From the NCBI GenBank assembly GCA_017469945.1, contig JAFUFI010000029.1, positions 1 to 64,000 of the forward strand: 64,000 bases of DNA. Direction: 5' to 3'. Position 1 is the stretch's first letter. Every line of letters begins with the position of its first letter. The position numbers and the translations under genes are program-made. Shown here one piece after another: positions 26,811 through 35,092 of the stretch. Under the pieces are notes generated by a model. That model did no database searches. It was not told the DNA's origin and saw nothing but the letters and a program-made list of their open reading frames with translations. The DNA comes from Lachnospiraceae bacterium. GTDB taxonomy: Bacteria > Bacillota > Clostridia > Lachnospirales > Lachnospiraceae.

Positions 26811-28385
26811 ATGAAGAACCGAGACGATAATAACATCCAGTACGATGAATACGGCGGTTATTACGACAAAGACGGATACTACTACGATGCCCAAGGCGGA
26901 TGCTATGACCCTGAAGGCGGGTATTACGATCCCGAAGGAAATTACTATCCTCCCGAGGAGATGGGATATGAAAGCGAAGGCTATGAGGAGCCCGCTGATG
27001 ATTCATATTCAAACGATTATTCCGACGACCTTAGTTTTGAGGACATGAGTATCCCTGCCGGAAGAAGTATCAAGAGAGAATACAACAATGCCGAAAAATA
27101 CAGCACTTCCTACGTTAAAAGTTCGGGCAAAAAGAAGTCCGGATTTTCGGGTATGACGATCATCTGCACCGTTATCGGCGTACTTATCGGCGGATCCTTC
27201 GGAGCCGCTCTCGGCGCTGTTATCGGAGCTATGTTTGTATTGTCACCGGTTGTTTTCGGTATTCTGGGAGCGCTGCTGCTTGGGGCGGCTTTCGGCGCAG
27301 CCTGCGGAAGCAGCGTAAACCACATACCCGGAAGGATAGCTCTTATTGTTTTGACTTTCCTTATCGTAAATGTTACGGGCGTTTATTTTGTTTTGTATAA
27401 CATTTACAAAGGACCGGATTCGGCTAAAAACCTTATGGCGTCCACTATACAGGAGACCGGTCAGCTTAAGTTTGTAAACAAGATCTTCCTCTCGGAGGAG
27501 GAGATTGCCGAGATCAGCAACCGCAACAGTATGGGTAAGCTTGACGCGGAGGTTGATACCGGACTTATAAGCGTCGGCGGCTCTACGGAAAATTCCGGAG
27601 AGGGCGAGAATGCCGAAGAGGTTTCCGATTTTGACATAAACGGATTCGAGATCGTTGAAGTATCCGGAAGAACTTACTTCGGAAAGCTTATGATCATCAA
27701 CGATCCTTCAAGAGTTAAGCTTACTACGATTTTTGACGGCTCCTGGAAAGAGTACGGAGAGACACTGGACGTTCTTGTAGACAAGGGCAATTTCCTTGCG
27801 GGAGTAAACGGCGGTGAGTATCAGTCAGACTCCAACAAGGGCGGATCCCCCAAGGGACTTGTTGTCTGCGACGGCGAGATTCAGTACAACAATCCTCAGG
27901 CAGGCGACGTAATGGTTGGATTTAATACCGACAACATCCTTATCATCAGAGATGTAGGAGGTATGAGCGCGTCATCCGTAAAGGACCTTGTGGAGGAACT
28001 TCAGATCCGCGACGCTGTTACATTCAAGGACATCGCCGACGGAGATGACAACCACTTTACGAAGCTTATAATCAACGGCGAGTCGGTATCCTTAAACGGA
28101 AGCGGATCCGGTGCAAACCCCCGTACCGTTATCGGACAGAAGGCTGACGGAACCGTTCTTATCCTTGTTACCGACGGACGCGGAGCCGGCGGACACCTAG
28201 GCGCTACCGCCGCAGACGTAATTTCAGTTATGCAGGAATACGGTGCGGTCAACGCGGCAAACCTTGATGGCGGAAGCTCATCATGTATGTATCATGACGG
28301 TGAGTACGAGATGACATCGGTTACTCTGTATTATTCAAACGCATCATGGAGACTTCCTCTTGCGTTCGTAGTGGAAAGGAGATAA
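26811..28385 (+). CDS. NAGPA-type phosphodiester glycosidase domain membrane protein with Tyr/Gly repeats
   Basis: A 524-residue protein. The first 50 residues have tandem YYD-type repeats (GGYYDKDGYYYDAQGGCYD then PEGGYYDPEGNYYPPEE), a charged linker follows, then Gly-rich hydrophobic helices (about 112-205), and a C-terminal NAGPA/DUF2233 domain (about 280-524) with the family motifs NGGEY, DGRGAGGHLGAT and NLDGGSSSCMY. NAGPA uncovers phosphodiester-linked GlcNAc; bacterial members act on envelope polymers. ATG 26811 follows SD AAAGGAGA; the open frame reaches back into the GT gene. The repeat part would be cytoplasmic or outside depending on topology. Confidence 0.85.
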   Translation: MKNRDDNNIQYDEYGGYYDKDGYYYDAQGGCYDPEGGYYDPEGNYYPPEEMGYESEGYEEPADDSYSNDYSDDLSFEDMSIPAGRSIKREYNNAEKYSTSYVKSSGKKKSGFSGMTIICTVIGVLIGGSFGAALGAVIGAMFVLSPVVFGILGALLLGAAFGAACGSSVNHIPGRIALIVLTFLIVNVTGVYFVLYNIYKGPDSAKNLMASTIQETGQLKFVNKIFLSEEEIAEISNRNSMGKLDAEVDTGLISVGGSTENSGEGENAEEVSDFDINGFEIVEVSGRTYFGKLMIINDPSRVKLTTIFDGSWKEYGETLDVLVDKGNFLAGVNGGEYQSDSNKGGSPKGLVVCDGEIQYNNPQAGDVMVGFNTDNILIIRDVGGMSASSVKDLVEELQIRDAVTFKDIADGDDNHFTKLIINGESVSLNGSGSGANPRTVIGQKADGTVLILVTDGRGAGGHLGATAADVISVMQEYGAVNAANLDGGSSSCMYHDGEYEMTSVTLYYSNASWRLPLAFVVERR

Positions 28386-28390
28386 CCGAA

Positions 28391-29491
28391 ATGAAAAAGA
28401 CACAGGAAAAGAGTTCAATCGGATTTTGGGCTTTTTACATAATATTTATATTGGCGCTTGTGGGATTCTGGATCTACTTTTTAAACGGCGTCATCAAGAA
28501 GGACCTTGATATTTATGAAGCGGCTCAGCCCGGATATGTTATGGAGGAAGTTGTAGAAAAGATCCAGAGCGGTGATCTTTCTTCCATGAACTTTGCGGAG
28601 AGTTCTTCAAGATTTGAATCTCCGGATATTTATAAAGAGGCTTTTGAAAACGCTATAGCCGGAAAGACTATCACTTTTAAAGAAAACGAAACCAGCTATG
28701 ATGCTCAGGCACCTGTTTACGAGGTATACGCAGATGATGCGCATATCGCAACGGTAAATATAAAGTCCGTTTCATCAAAACAGCTGATGTTCATCCTCTC
28801 GGTACAGGAATGGGAAGTTGCCAGCGTATCTCCCATTTACGAAACCGGTAACGAGGGAATCGTGATTCAGATTCCGGATAGTTATACCGCAAGCATCAAC
28901 GGTATCCCTGTAGATGAGAGAGAGCTTGTGGGAGAACCCGAGAATTACAAAGAGTTCGAGATTGCAGCAGCTTATACCGAAGTCCCCAAGAAGCTTACCT
29001 ACGCCGCCGAGGGACTTATGAGCGTTCCCAGCGTGGAAGTAAAAGACGCCCAAGGTAATGCGGTTTCGGTTACTGTAGAGGGAAATACTTACACCGCTGA
29101 GTTTGCGGGAAGCGAGGTGCCCGCCGATATTGCGCAGAGCGCTCTTACCAATGCTAAAAACATTTCGGATATTTACGCGGGAGACAGGACTCTCGGCTCT
29201 ATGAGAGGACTCTTCCCTACGGATTCATATCTGATACCTCTTTTTGAGAATTATATTAACCATGACCTCTGGATGTACAGCGGACATACGGCCCCTACGT
29301 ACTCTGAAGAGGAAACCTCAAATTATATCAGATACAACGACAATTTCTATTCGGTGGAGGTGTCTTACCTTAAGACAATGTATCTGCCTAAGAGAAATAT
29401 GACAGCCAATGACCGTACCCACAATACATATTACTACGCTTTAGTGGACGGAAAATGGCTTGTTGTCGATATGATAAGCAAGAACGAGTAA
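28391..29491 (+). CDS. Membrane-anchored extracytoplasmic protein, unknown
   Basis: A 366-residue protein with one N-terminal membrane helix (about 13-36) and a soluble body predicted outside the cell. I do not recognise the family; the body looks like NTF2-like or TcaA-type repeats (YEAAQPGYVMEEVVEKIQSG at about 48-67 and a matching C-terminal stretch near 340). ATG 28391 follows the SD AAAGGAGATA at the end of the NAGPA gene, so it belongs to this operon. Confidence 0.7.
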   Translation: MKKTQEKSSIGFWAFYIIFILALVGFWIYFLNGVIKKDLDIYEAAQPGYVMEEVVEKIQSGDLSSMNFAESSSRFESPDIYKEAFENAIAGKTITFKENETSYDAQAPVYEVYADDAHIATVNIKSVSSKQLMFILSVQEWEVASVSPIYETGNEGIVIQIPDSYTASINGIPVDERELVGEPENYKEFEIAAAYTEVPKKLTYAAEGLMSVPSVEVKDAQGNAVSVTVEGNTYTAEFAGSEVPADIAQSALTNAKNISDIYAGDRTLGSMRGLFPTDSYLIPLFENYINHDLWMYSGHTAPTYSEEETSNYIRYNDNFYSVEVSYLKTMYLPKRNMTANDRTHNTYYYALVDGKWLVVDMISKNE

Positions 29492-29510
29492 CTTTGGGAT
29501 TCTCACGGGG

Positions 29511-29539
29511 TTGACACTCCGTAACACCTATGATATATT
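29511..29539 (+). promoter_or_regulatory. Promoter for the NlpC/P60 gene
   Basis: TTGACA (29511-29516) and TATATT (29534-29539) with a 17-base spacer, giving a leader of about 40 nt. Confidence 0.8.
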
Positions 29540-29584
29540 AAATTTAACAAATTTAATAATTTTGTAACAAATAATACAGGTGTT

Positions 29585-30676
29585 ATGAAGAAACTTAGTT
29601 ATCGAAATATACTTAAAATGGTAGTAAAGCTGTCATCTACGAGTATGGCAGCTTTACTTTTTTTGTTAGGCAATGCCCCCGCTGTGAATTCATACGCGGC
29701 TACCGCATCTGAAGTGCTTCCCGGAGGAGGAGCGGTTGTAGCTCTCGGCGGAAGCGATAAGACTGCATCTCTTAACGGAGTGGAGGATGTTATAAACTCT
29801 CAGGAAGAGATCAAGGTCAGACTTAAGGCAAACGCGAAAGAAGAATACGAAAATCTTGTGGATAATCTCGCAATAGCGGATACAAAGGATTATCTGTATG
29901 TGCGTACCGAGCCGGATTCAAATTCCGAGTATGTCGGAAAAATATATGATGACAGCGTCGGAAAGATCCTTGACAGGGAAGACGGCTGGCTTCTTATCGA
30001 ATCCGGAAGCATTACCGGTTACGTTAAAGAGGAGTACTGCATAGTCGGAAAGCAGGCAAAAGATATGGCTTCGGATGTGGGATATGAGCTTGCCTGCGTC
30101 AACGTTCCCACGCTGTACGTAAGAACCGGTGCCGACAAGGATGCGGATGTTTTATGTGTTGTTAAAAACGGCGAGGAGTATCTCGTAAAAGATAAAAAGG
30201 ACGGCTATCTTCTTGTTGAGACGGCAAGCGGGGACGGCTGGATGGCGGAAGAGTACGCCGATATCAACTGGCAGTTTACCTACGCCGAGTCCAACGAAGA
30301 GGAAGCGATAAGACTTGCCGAGGAGAGCTATGCAAAGGGAGTAGAGCTTGTTGAGTATGCTCTGCAGTTTGTGGGTAATCCCTATAAGTGGGGCGGAACA
30401 AGCCTTACTAACGGATGCGACTGCTCCGGATTTACCATGGCCCTTTATCAGCATTACGGCATCAGTCTTTCACATGCTTCCGATGCTCAAAGATATGCGG
30501 GAGTTGCCGTCGACGGAATCGAAAATGCTCAGCCGGGAGATATCATCATCTACTCCGGACATGTGGCAATCTATATGGGCAACGGAAAGATCGTTCATGC
30601 CGCAAACTCAAGGCTTGGAATCGTTGTTTCGGGAATTGACTTTATGACCCTTTTGGGCATAAGACGAATTTTCTGA
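29585..30676 (+). CDS. Secreted SH3b - NlpC/P60 peptidoglycan endopeptidase
   Basis: A 363-residue protein: signal peptide (about 1-38), two bacterial SH3 domains (about 93-150 and 165-222; both with LYVRT), a helical linker and a C-terminal NlpC/P60 domain (about 255-363) with the catalytic Cys in NGCDCSGFT, His in YSGHVAIY and a second His in IVHAAN. It cuts wall stem peptides, probably D-Glu to DAP bonds, at cell division or turnover. Transcribed from its own promoter with a hairpin terminator. Confidence 0.93.
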   Translation: MKKLSYRNILKMVVKLSSTSMAALLFLLGNAPAVNSYAATASEVLPGGGAVVALGGSDKTASLNGVEDVINSQEEIKVRLKANAKEEYENLVDNLAIADTKDYLYVRTEPDSNSEYVGKIYDDSVGKILDREDGWLLIESGSITGYVKEEYCIVGKQAKDMASDVGYELACVNVPTLYVRTGADKDADVLCVVKNGEEYLVKDKKDGYLLVETASGDGWMAEEYADINWQFTYAESNEEEAIRLAEESYAKGVELVEYALQFVGNPYKWGGTSLTNGCDCSGFTMALYQHYGISLSHASDAQRYAGVAVDGIENAQPGDIIIYSGHVAIYMGNGKIVHAANSRLGIVVSGIDFMTLLGIRRIF

Positions 30677-30712
30677 CAGTAAAAGAGAATAATTGTTCAT
30701 TAGAACAGGGGA

Positions 30713-30783
30713 GAAAAAAGAAGTCATCCTACTTTCTTTTGTAAGATATGCACAAAGGAAATTGAAAGATGACTTCTTTTTGA
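30713..30783 (+). terminator. Long terminator-like hairpin after the NlpC/P60 gene
   Basis: AAAAAAGAAGTCATC (from 30714) pairs with GATGACTTCTTTTT (to 30781), and the inner arms CTTTCTTTTGT and ACAAAGGAAA also pair. The A-rich start and T-rich end allow action in both directions. Confidence 0.75.
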
Positions 30784-30784
30784 T

Positions 30785-30870
30785 TGTGGAAAAGTGAAAG
30801 TTATCCACAGTGTTAAATAAAAAACAACGAAAAATGGGGCTTATACACGATTTTATACACATTATCCACT
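30785..30870. other. Cluster of five DnaA-box-like sites
   Basis: TTATCCACA (30801-30809) and TTATACACA (30853-30861) match the DnaA box TTATNCACA exactly. TTATACACG (30841-30849) and TTATCCACT (30862-30870) differ by one base, as does TGTGGAAAA on the other strand (30785-30793). Five sites in 86 bases are far above chance. No dnaA or dnaN gene lies in the window, so a regulatory or titration cluster is more likely than oriC. Confidence 0.7.
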
Positions 30871-31158
30871 TAAAATTATGTTAATCGGGGGTAATTTATG
30901 GTAAACCAATCGAACGGGCGTTTTGTGCAAAGTGCCCGATGTCTGTCATATTTTTGAATTTTCAGATAATTTTGAAGAGCCCGACTTTTACGAAATAAAG
31001 TGGTAAATTGTCAGATTATTGTTGATAAATACCAAATATTGTGCTACTATATTCTTACGAAATCCATATGAAAGGTACTCGCTTTTTTAATAAGCGAGAT
31101 TGGAGTATATGATCCGGCAATATACAGTGATCAAACTCCAATGCAAAGGGTGAAGCAT
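30871..31158 (+). promoter_or_regulatory. hpf promoter and structured leader
   Basis: A promoter TTGATA (31022-31027), 17-base spacer, TACTAT (31045-31050) would start transcription near 31057. The 100-nt leader has two hairpins: CTCGCTT/AAGCGAG (31078-31098) and TTGGAGT/ACTCCAA (31100-31141) with inner TATAT/ATATA. The second ends just before the SD (AAAGGGTGAAG). 30871-31021 shows no gene. Confidence 0.65.
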
Positions 31159-31686
31159 ATGAAATTTGTAATTATTGGCAGAAACATTGATGTTACTCCC
31201 GGACTTAAGAGTGCAGTCGAGGACAAGCTCGGAAAGCTGGAAAAGTATTTCAATGAAGACACTGAAGTTCACGTAGCCCTAAGCGTAGAGAAGGAGCGCC
31301 AGAAAATAGAGGTTACGATCCCTGTAAAAGGAAGTATTATCCGTTCGGAGCAGGTTTCAAGCGATATGTACGTATCCATCGACCTTGTAGAGGAGATTAT
31401 CGAGAGACAGCTCAAGAAATATAAAAACAAGATCATCGAGAAACAGCAGGATGCGGTAGCGTTCTCAAAGGCATATGTTGAGAATGATTCCGATGAGGAA
31501 GAGGAGATCAAGATCATCCGTTCAAAGAAGTTCGAGATCAAGCCTATGTATCCCGAAGATGCCTGCGTTCAGATGGAACTGCTCGGACATAACTTCTTCG
31601 TATTTATCAATGCAGAGACCGATCAGGTCAATGTGGTTTACAAGAGAAAGGGCGAGACCTACGGCCTTATCGAGCCGGAGTTCTAA
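31159..31686 (+). CDS. hpf: Ribosome hibernation-promoting factor, long form
   Basis: A 175-residue protein: N-terminal RaiA/HPF domain (1-100, MKFVIIGRNIDVTPGL) and the C-terminal dimerisation domain (about 120-175, SKKFEIKPMYPEDACVQMELLGH-type signature) typical of the long Firmicutes HPF. It joins two 70S ribosomes into inactive 100S dimers in stationary phase. I chose ATG 31159 behind the SD; the open frame from 31141 lacks one. Its own promoter, hairpin leader and terminator make it a single-gene unit. Confidence 0.95.
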   Translation: MKFVIIGRNIDVTPGLKSAVEDKLGKLEKYFNEDTEVHVALSVEKERQKIEVTIPVKGSIIRSEQVSSDMYVSIDLVEEIIERQLKKYKNKIIEKQQDAVAFSKAYVENDSDEEEEIKIIRSKKFEIKPMYPEDACVQMELLGHNFFVFINAETDQVNVVYKRKGETYGLIEPEF

Positions 31687-31723
31687 GCCTGCGGGACATT
31701 AAACTTAATATTTTAAAAATCGG

Positions 31724-31759
31724 TGAAGGTGCAATTGTGAGTTGCACCTTCATTTTTTT
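31724..31759 (+). terminator. Intrinsic terminator of hpf
   Basis: GAAGGTGCAA (31724-31733) pairs with TTGCACCTTC (31742-31751), followed by ATTTTTTT. Confidence 0.93.
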
Positions 31760-31815
31760 ACAAAAAAGTGTTAAAAATTTGTTGCAAATTTAGCCGTTTT
31801 GAATTTGTTTTCGGA

Positions 31816-31844
31816 TTGCAAATATATATGCTCTGTGATAAAAT
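31816..31844 (+). promoter_or_regulatory. Promoter of the butyryl-CoA operon
   Basis: TTGCAA (31816-31821), 17-base spacer, and extended -10 TGATAAAAT (31836-31844). The leader is about 70 nt. I see no convincing Rex operator in it. Confidence 0.78.
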
Positions 31845-31920
31845 TACAAAGAGTGTGAAAAAAATAACAATCACATCAAACTAATAAATTTTTTCATTAA
31901 AGAAAACGGAGGAATTCAAG

Positions 31921-33117
31921 ATGGCAAGAAAAGTAGTTTTGGCCGGTGCTTGTCGTACCGCTATCGGTACAATGGGTGGTTCTCTTTCCACCATCCCCGC
32001 TGCAGAGCTGGGTGCAATCGTAATCAAGGAGGCTCTTAACCGTGCGGGTGTTGCTCCCGAGAAGGTTGATCAGGTATACATGGGCTGCGTTATCCAGGCA
32101 GGTCAGGGACAGAATGTTGCTCGTCAGGCTTCCATTAAGGCCGGACTTCCCATCGAAGTTCCCGCCGTTACCATTAACGTTGTTTGCGGATCAGGTCTTA
32201 ACTGTGTAAACCAGGCTGCTCAGATGATCATGGCAGGCGATGCCGATATCGTTGTAGCCGGCGGTATGGAGAACATGTCAATGGCTCCTTTCGCTCTTCC
32301 TCAGGGACGTTACGGATACAGAATGACATGGCCCAGCCAGAGCCAGGGCGCTCTTGTTGACACCATGGTTAAGGATGCTCTTTGGGATGCATTCAACGAT
32401 TATCATATGATCACAACCGCTGACAACGTAGCTAAGGAGTGGAACCTTACAAGAGAAGAGCTCGATGAGTTCGCTCTTAAGTCTCAGCAGAAGGCTTGCG
32501 CAGCTATCGAAGCAGGCGCTTTCAAGAAGGAGATCGTTCCCGTTGAGATCAGAAAGAAGAAGGAAGTAGTTGTATTTGATACCGATGAAGGACCCAGAGC
32601 AGGATCTACCATCGAAGGACTTGCAAAGCTTCGTCCTCTTAATCCCGACGGAGTTGTTACCGCAGGTAACGCATCAGGAATCAACGACGGTGCTGCAGCA
32701 ATCGTTGTTATGAGTGAAGAGAAGGCTAAGGAGCTTGGCGTTAAGCCTATGGCTACTTTCGTAGCAGGTGCTCTTGCAGGTGTTCGTCCCGAGGTTATGG
32801 GTATCGGACCCGTTGCAGCTACCAAGAAGGTTATGGCTAAGGCCGGCATGAAGATCGAAGACTTCGACATCATCGAGGCTAACGAGGCATTCGCTGCTCA
32901 GTCAGTTGCAGTTGGTAAGGATCTCGGAATCGATGTTGACAAGCAGCTCAACCCCAACGGTGGCGCTATCGCTCTCGGACATCCCGTAGGAGCATCCGGA
33001 GCTCGTATCCTTGTTACCCTTCTGCACGAAATGGAAGCTAAGGGCGCTAAGAACGGACTTGCTACCCTTTGCATCGGTGGTGGAATGGGTTGCGCTACTA
33101 TCGTAACACGCGAATAA
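31921..33117 (+). CDS. thlA: Acetyl-CoA C-acetyltransferase (thiolase)
   Basis: A 398-residue thiolase that joins two acetyl-CoA into acetoacetyl-CoA, the first step of butyrate synthesis. Active-site Cys in [12 protein letters not shown] (about residue 88), His in [15 protein letters not shown] (about 353) and the second Cys in CIGGGMG (about 383). SD GGAGG precedes ATG. It starts a six-gene operon in pathway order. Confidence 0.96.
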   Translation: MARKVVLAGACRTAIGTMGGSLSTIPAAELGAIVIKEALNRAGVAPEKVDQVYMGCVIQAGQGQNVARQASIKAGLPIEVPAVTINVVCGSGLNCVNQAAQMIMAGDADIVVAGGMENMSMAPFALPQGRYGYRMTWPSQSQGALVDTMVKDALWDAFNDYHMITTADNVAKEWNLTREELDEFALKSQQKACAAIEAGAFKKEIVPVEIRKKKEVVVFDTDEGPRAGSTIEGLAKLRPLNPDGVVTAGNASGINDGAAAIVVMSEEKAKELGVKPMATFVAGALAGVRPEVMGIGPVAATKKVMAKAGMKIEDFDIIEANEAFAAQSVAVGKDLGIDVDKQLNPNGGAIALGHPVGASGARILVTLLHEMEAKGAKNGLATLCIGGGMGCATIVTRE

Positions 33118-33133
33118 AAACCAAATATACTGA

Positions 33134-33292
33134 CTTGCGGGCCTAGCGCGTGTAACGAAATTTCCGGCACCGCTTCCGCTATAGGGTCCTCGTGGCAGCG
33201 GAACTAATTTCGAACAGCGCTTGCGCTTGTTCTCAATAAGTACCGGCCTCGGACACATTGCCGGAAATTTATTACACACGCTCTCCCGCAAG
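33134..33292 (+). ncRNA. Large multi-helix element between thlA and crt
   Basis: A base-paired outer stem joins CTTGCGGG (33134-33141) to CCCGCAAG (33285-33292), AGCGCGTGTAA (33145-33155) to TTACACACGCT (33272-33282), and AAATTTCCGGC (33158-33168) to GCCGGAAATTT (33260-33270): about 29 pairs. Inside are two more stems, TTCCGCT/AGCGGAA (33174-33203) and GAACAGCGC/GCGCTTGTTC (33212-33232). It looks like a structured RNA or an inserted small palindromic element. It fills the whole gap and lacks a U-run, so simple termination is unlikely. Confidence 0.7.
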
Positions 33293-33315
33293 AATTACAC
33301 TTAGGAGAATAAACA

Positions 33316-34146
33316 ATGGAATTTGTTCTTTACGAGCAGAAAGGTAGTATCGCTACCATAACAATTAACCGAGAGAAGGCGCTCAACGCGCTTAATTCTC
33401 AGGTGCTTGATGAACTCAATGCGACCTTAGATGCAGTCAATCTTGACGAGGTTCGTGCACTCATTCTTACCGGTGCGGGCGAGAAGAGCTTTGTTGCAGG
33501 TGCCGATATCGGAGAGATGAGCACCCTTACAAAGGCTGAAGGCGAAGCTTTCGGTAAGAAGGGAAATGATGTATTCAGAAAGCTCGAGACTTTCCCTATT
33601 CCTGTAATCGCAGCAGTTAACGGATTTGCTCTCGGCGGCGGATGCGAGATCGCTATGAGCTGTGATATCCGTATCTGCTCTGAAAATGCTATGTTCGGTC
33701 AGCCTGAAGTTGGTCTCGGAATCACTCCCGGATTCGGCGGAACTCAGAGACTTGCCCGTCTTGTAGGCGCAGGCATGGCTAAACAGCTTATCTACACTGC
33801 TAGAAACATCAAGGCTCCCGAAGCTTACCGCATCGGACTTGTTAACGATGTTATCGCAGCAACTGTTGATGAAGCGGGAAATGTTACCGTATCCGCAAAG
33901 GATAACCTTATTGCCGCAGCTGAAAAGATGGCTACCACCATCGCTCAGAACGCGCCCATCGCAGTTCGCAACTGCAAGAAGGCTATTAACGAAGGCCTTC
34001 AGGTAGATATGGACAAGGCTATCGTGATCGAAGAGAAGCTTTTCGGCGACTGCTTCGAGACCGAGGACCAGAAGGCAGGCATGGGCAACTTCCTTGAGAA
34101 AGACAAGGAAAAGAAGCTTAAGGTTGTACCTTTCCAGAATAAGTAA
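33316..34146 (+). CDS. crt: 3-hydroxybutyryl-CoA dehydratase (crotonase)
   Basis: A 276-residue enoyl-CoA hydratase, somewhat longer than the usual 260. It dehydrates 3-hydroxybutyryl-CoA to crotonyl-CoA. Oxyanion-hole segments are GADIGEM (about 62-68) and GFALGGGCEIAMSCD (about 104-118), and the catalytic Glu residues lie in GGCE and QPEVGLG (about 131-138). SD TAGGAGA precedes ATG. A structured element separates it from thlA. Confidence 0.95.
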   Translation: MEFVLYEQKGSIATITINREKALNALNSQVLDELNATLDAVNLDEVRALILTGAGEKSFVAGADIGEMSTLTKAEGEAFGKKGNDVFRKLETFPIPVIAAVNGFALGGGCEIAMSCDIRICSENAMFGQPEVGLGITPGFGGTQRLARLVGAGMAKQLIYTARNIKAPEAYRIGLVNDVIAATVDEAGNVTVSAKDNLIAAAEKMATTIAQNAPIAVRNCKKAINEGLQVDMDKAIVIEEKLFGDCFETEDQKAGMGNFLEKDKEKKLKVVPFQNK

Positions 34147-34184
34147 TCAATTAATTTTTTAATTTCACTATGGAGGAATTTATC

Positions 34185-35057
34185 ATGAAAGTTGGCGTAA
34201 TCGGTGCCGGAACTATGGGCCAGGGAATTGCTAAGGCATTCGCTCTGGTAGACGGCTATCAGGTAGCTCTCTGCGATATCAAGCAGGAGTGGGCCGAAGG
34301 CGGAAAAGACAAGATTGCTAAGGGATATGCAAAGCTTGTTGAAAAAGGAAAGATGACTCAGGAGAACGTTGATGCGATCCTTGCAAGAATCACTCCCGGT
34401 CTCAAGGAAGATCTTTGCGCAGACTGTGATCTTATCGTAGAAGCTGCATTCGAAGATATGCAGGTTAAGAAGACCACTTTTGCAGAGCTTGACAAGATCT
34501 GCAAGGAGTCTTGCGTATTCGCATCTAACACTTCTTCACTTTCTATTACCGAGATCGGAAACGGACTTACCCGTCCCATGATCGGTATGCATTTCTTCAA
34601 CCCTGCTGACAGAATGAAGCTTGTTGAAGTTATCGCAGGTGTTAACACTCCTCAGGCTACCGTTGACAGAATCATCGAGATCTCCAAGGAAATCGGCAAG
34701 GAGCCCGTACAGGTTAACGAGGCTGCAGGTTTCGTTGTTAACCGTATCCTTATCCCTATGATCAACGAAGCTGCATTCATCAAGATGGAAGGTGTATCCG
34801 ATATCGAAGGAATCGACAGCGCTATGAAGCTTGGTGCCAACCATCCCATGGGACCCCTTGAGCTCGGCGATTTCGTAGGACTTGATATCTGCCTTGCGAT
34901 CATGGACGTTCTTTACAAGGAAACAGGCGATTCCAAGTATCGCGCATGCCCTCTTCTTCGTAAGATGGTTCGCGGCGGAAATCTTGGATGCAAGAGCGGT
35001 AAGGGATTCTACGTTTATAACGCAGACCGCACCAAGACCCCTGTAGATAAGATGTGA
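34185..35057 (+). CDS. hbd: 3-hydroxybutyryl-CoA dehydrogenase
   Basis: A 290-residue NAD(P)H-dependent enzyme that reduces acetoacetyl-CoA to 3-hydroxybutyryl-CoA. Nucleotide motif GAGTMGQGIA (about 6-15), catalytic His in GMHFFNPADRMKLVEV (about 133-148), and the C-terminal domain motif NRILIPMINEA. I chose ATG 34185 behind SD GGAGGAA; the open frame begins 15 bases earlier. It sits between crt and bcd, so the gene order differs from the crt-bcd-etfBA-hbd of Clostridium. Confidence 0.95.
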   Translation: MKVGVIGAGTMGQGIAKAFALVDGYQVALCDIKQEWAEGGKDKIAKGYAKLVEKGKMTQENVDAILARITPGLKEDLCADCDLIVEAAFEDMQVKKTTFAELDKICKESCVFASNTSSLSITEIGNGLTRPMIGMHFFNPADRMKLVEVIAGVNTPQATVDRIIEISKEIGKEPVQVNEAAGFVVNRILIPMINEAAFIKMEGVSDIEGIDSAMKLGANHPMGPLELGDFVGLDICLAIMDVLYKETGDSKYRACPLLRKMVRGGNLGCKSGKGFYVYNADRTKTPVDKM

Positions 35058-35092
35058 TGAACAAATAAATTTTTTTTCGGAGGAAAAATATA

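Noticed and set aside
30785..30870. Chromosomal origin oriC
   Set aside because: DnaA boxes are present, but no dnaA, dnaN, rpmH or AT-rich unwinding region of the usual size adjoins them.
31760..31920. Rex redox-repressor site upstream of thlA
   Set aside because: TTGTT-like stretches occur but no inverted TTGTTAA/TTAACAA pair with the right spacing.
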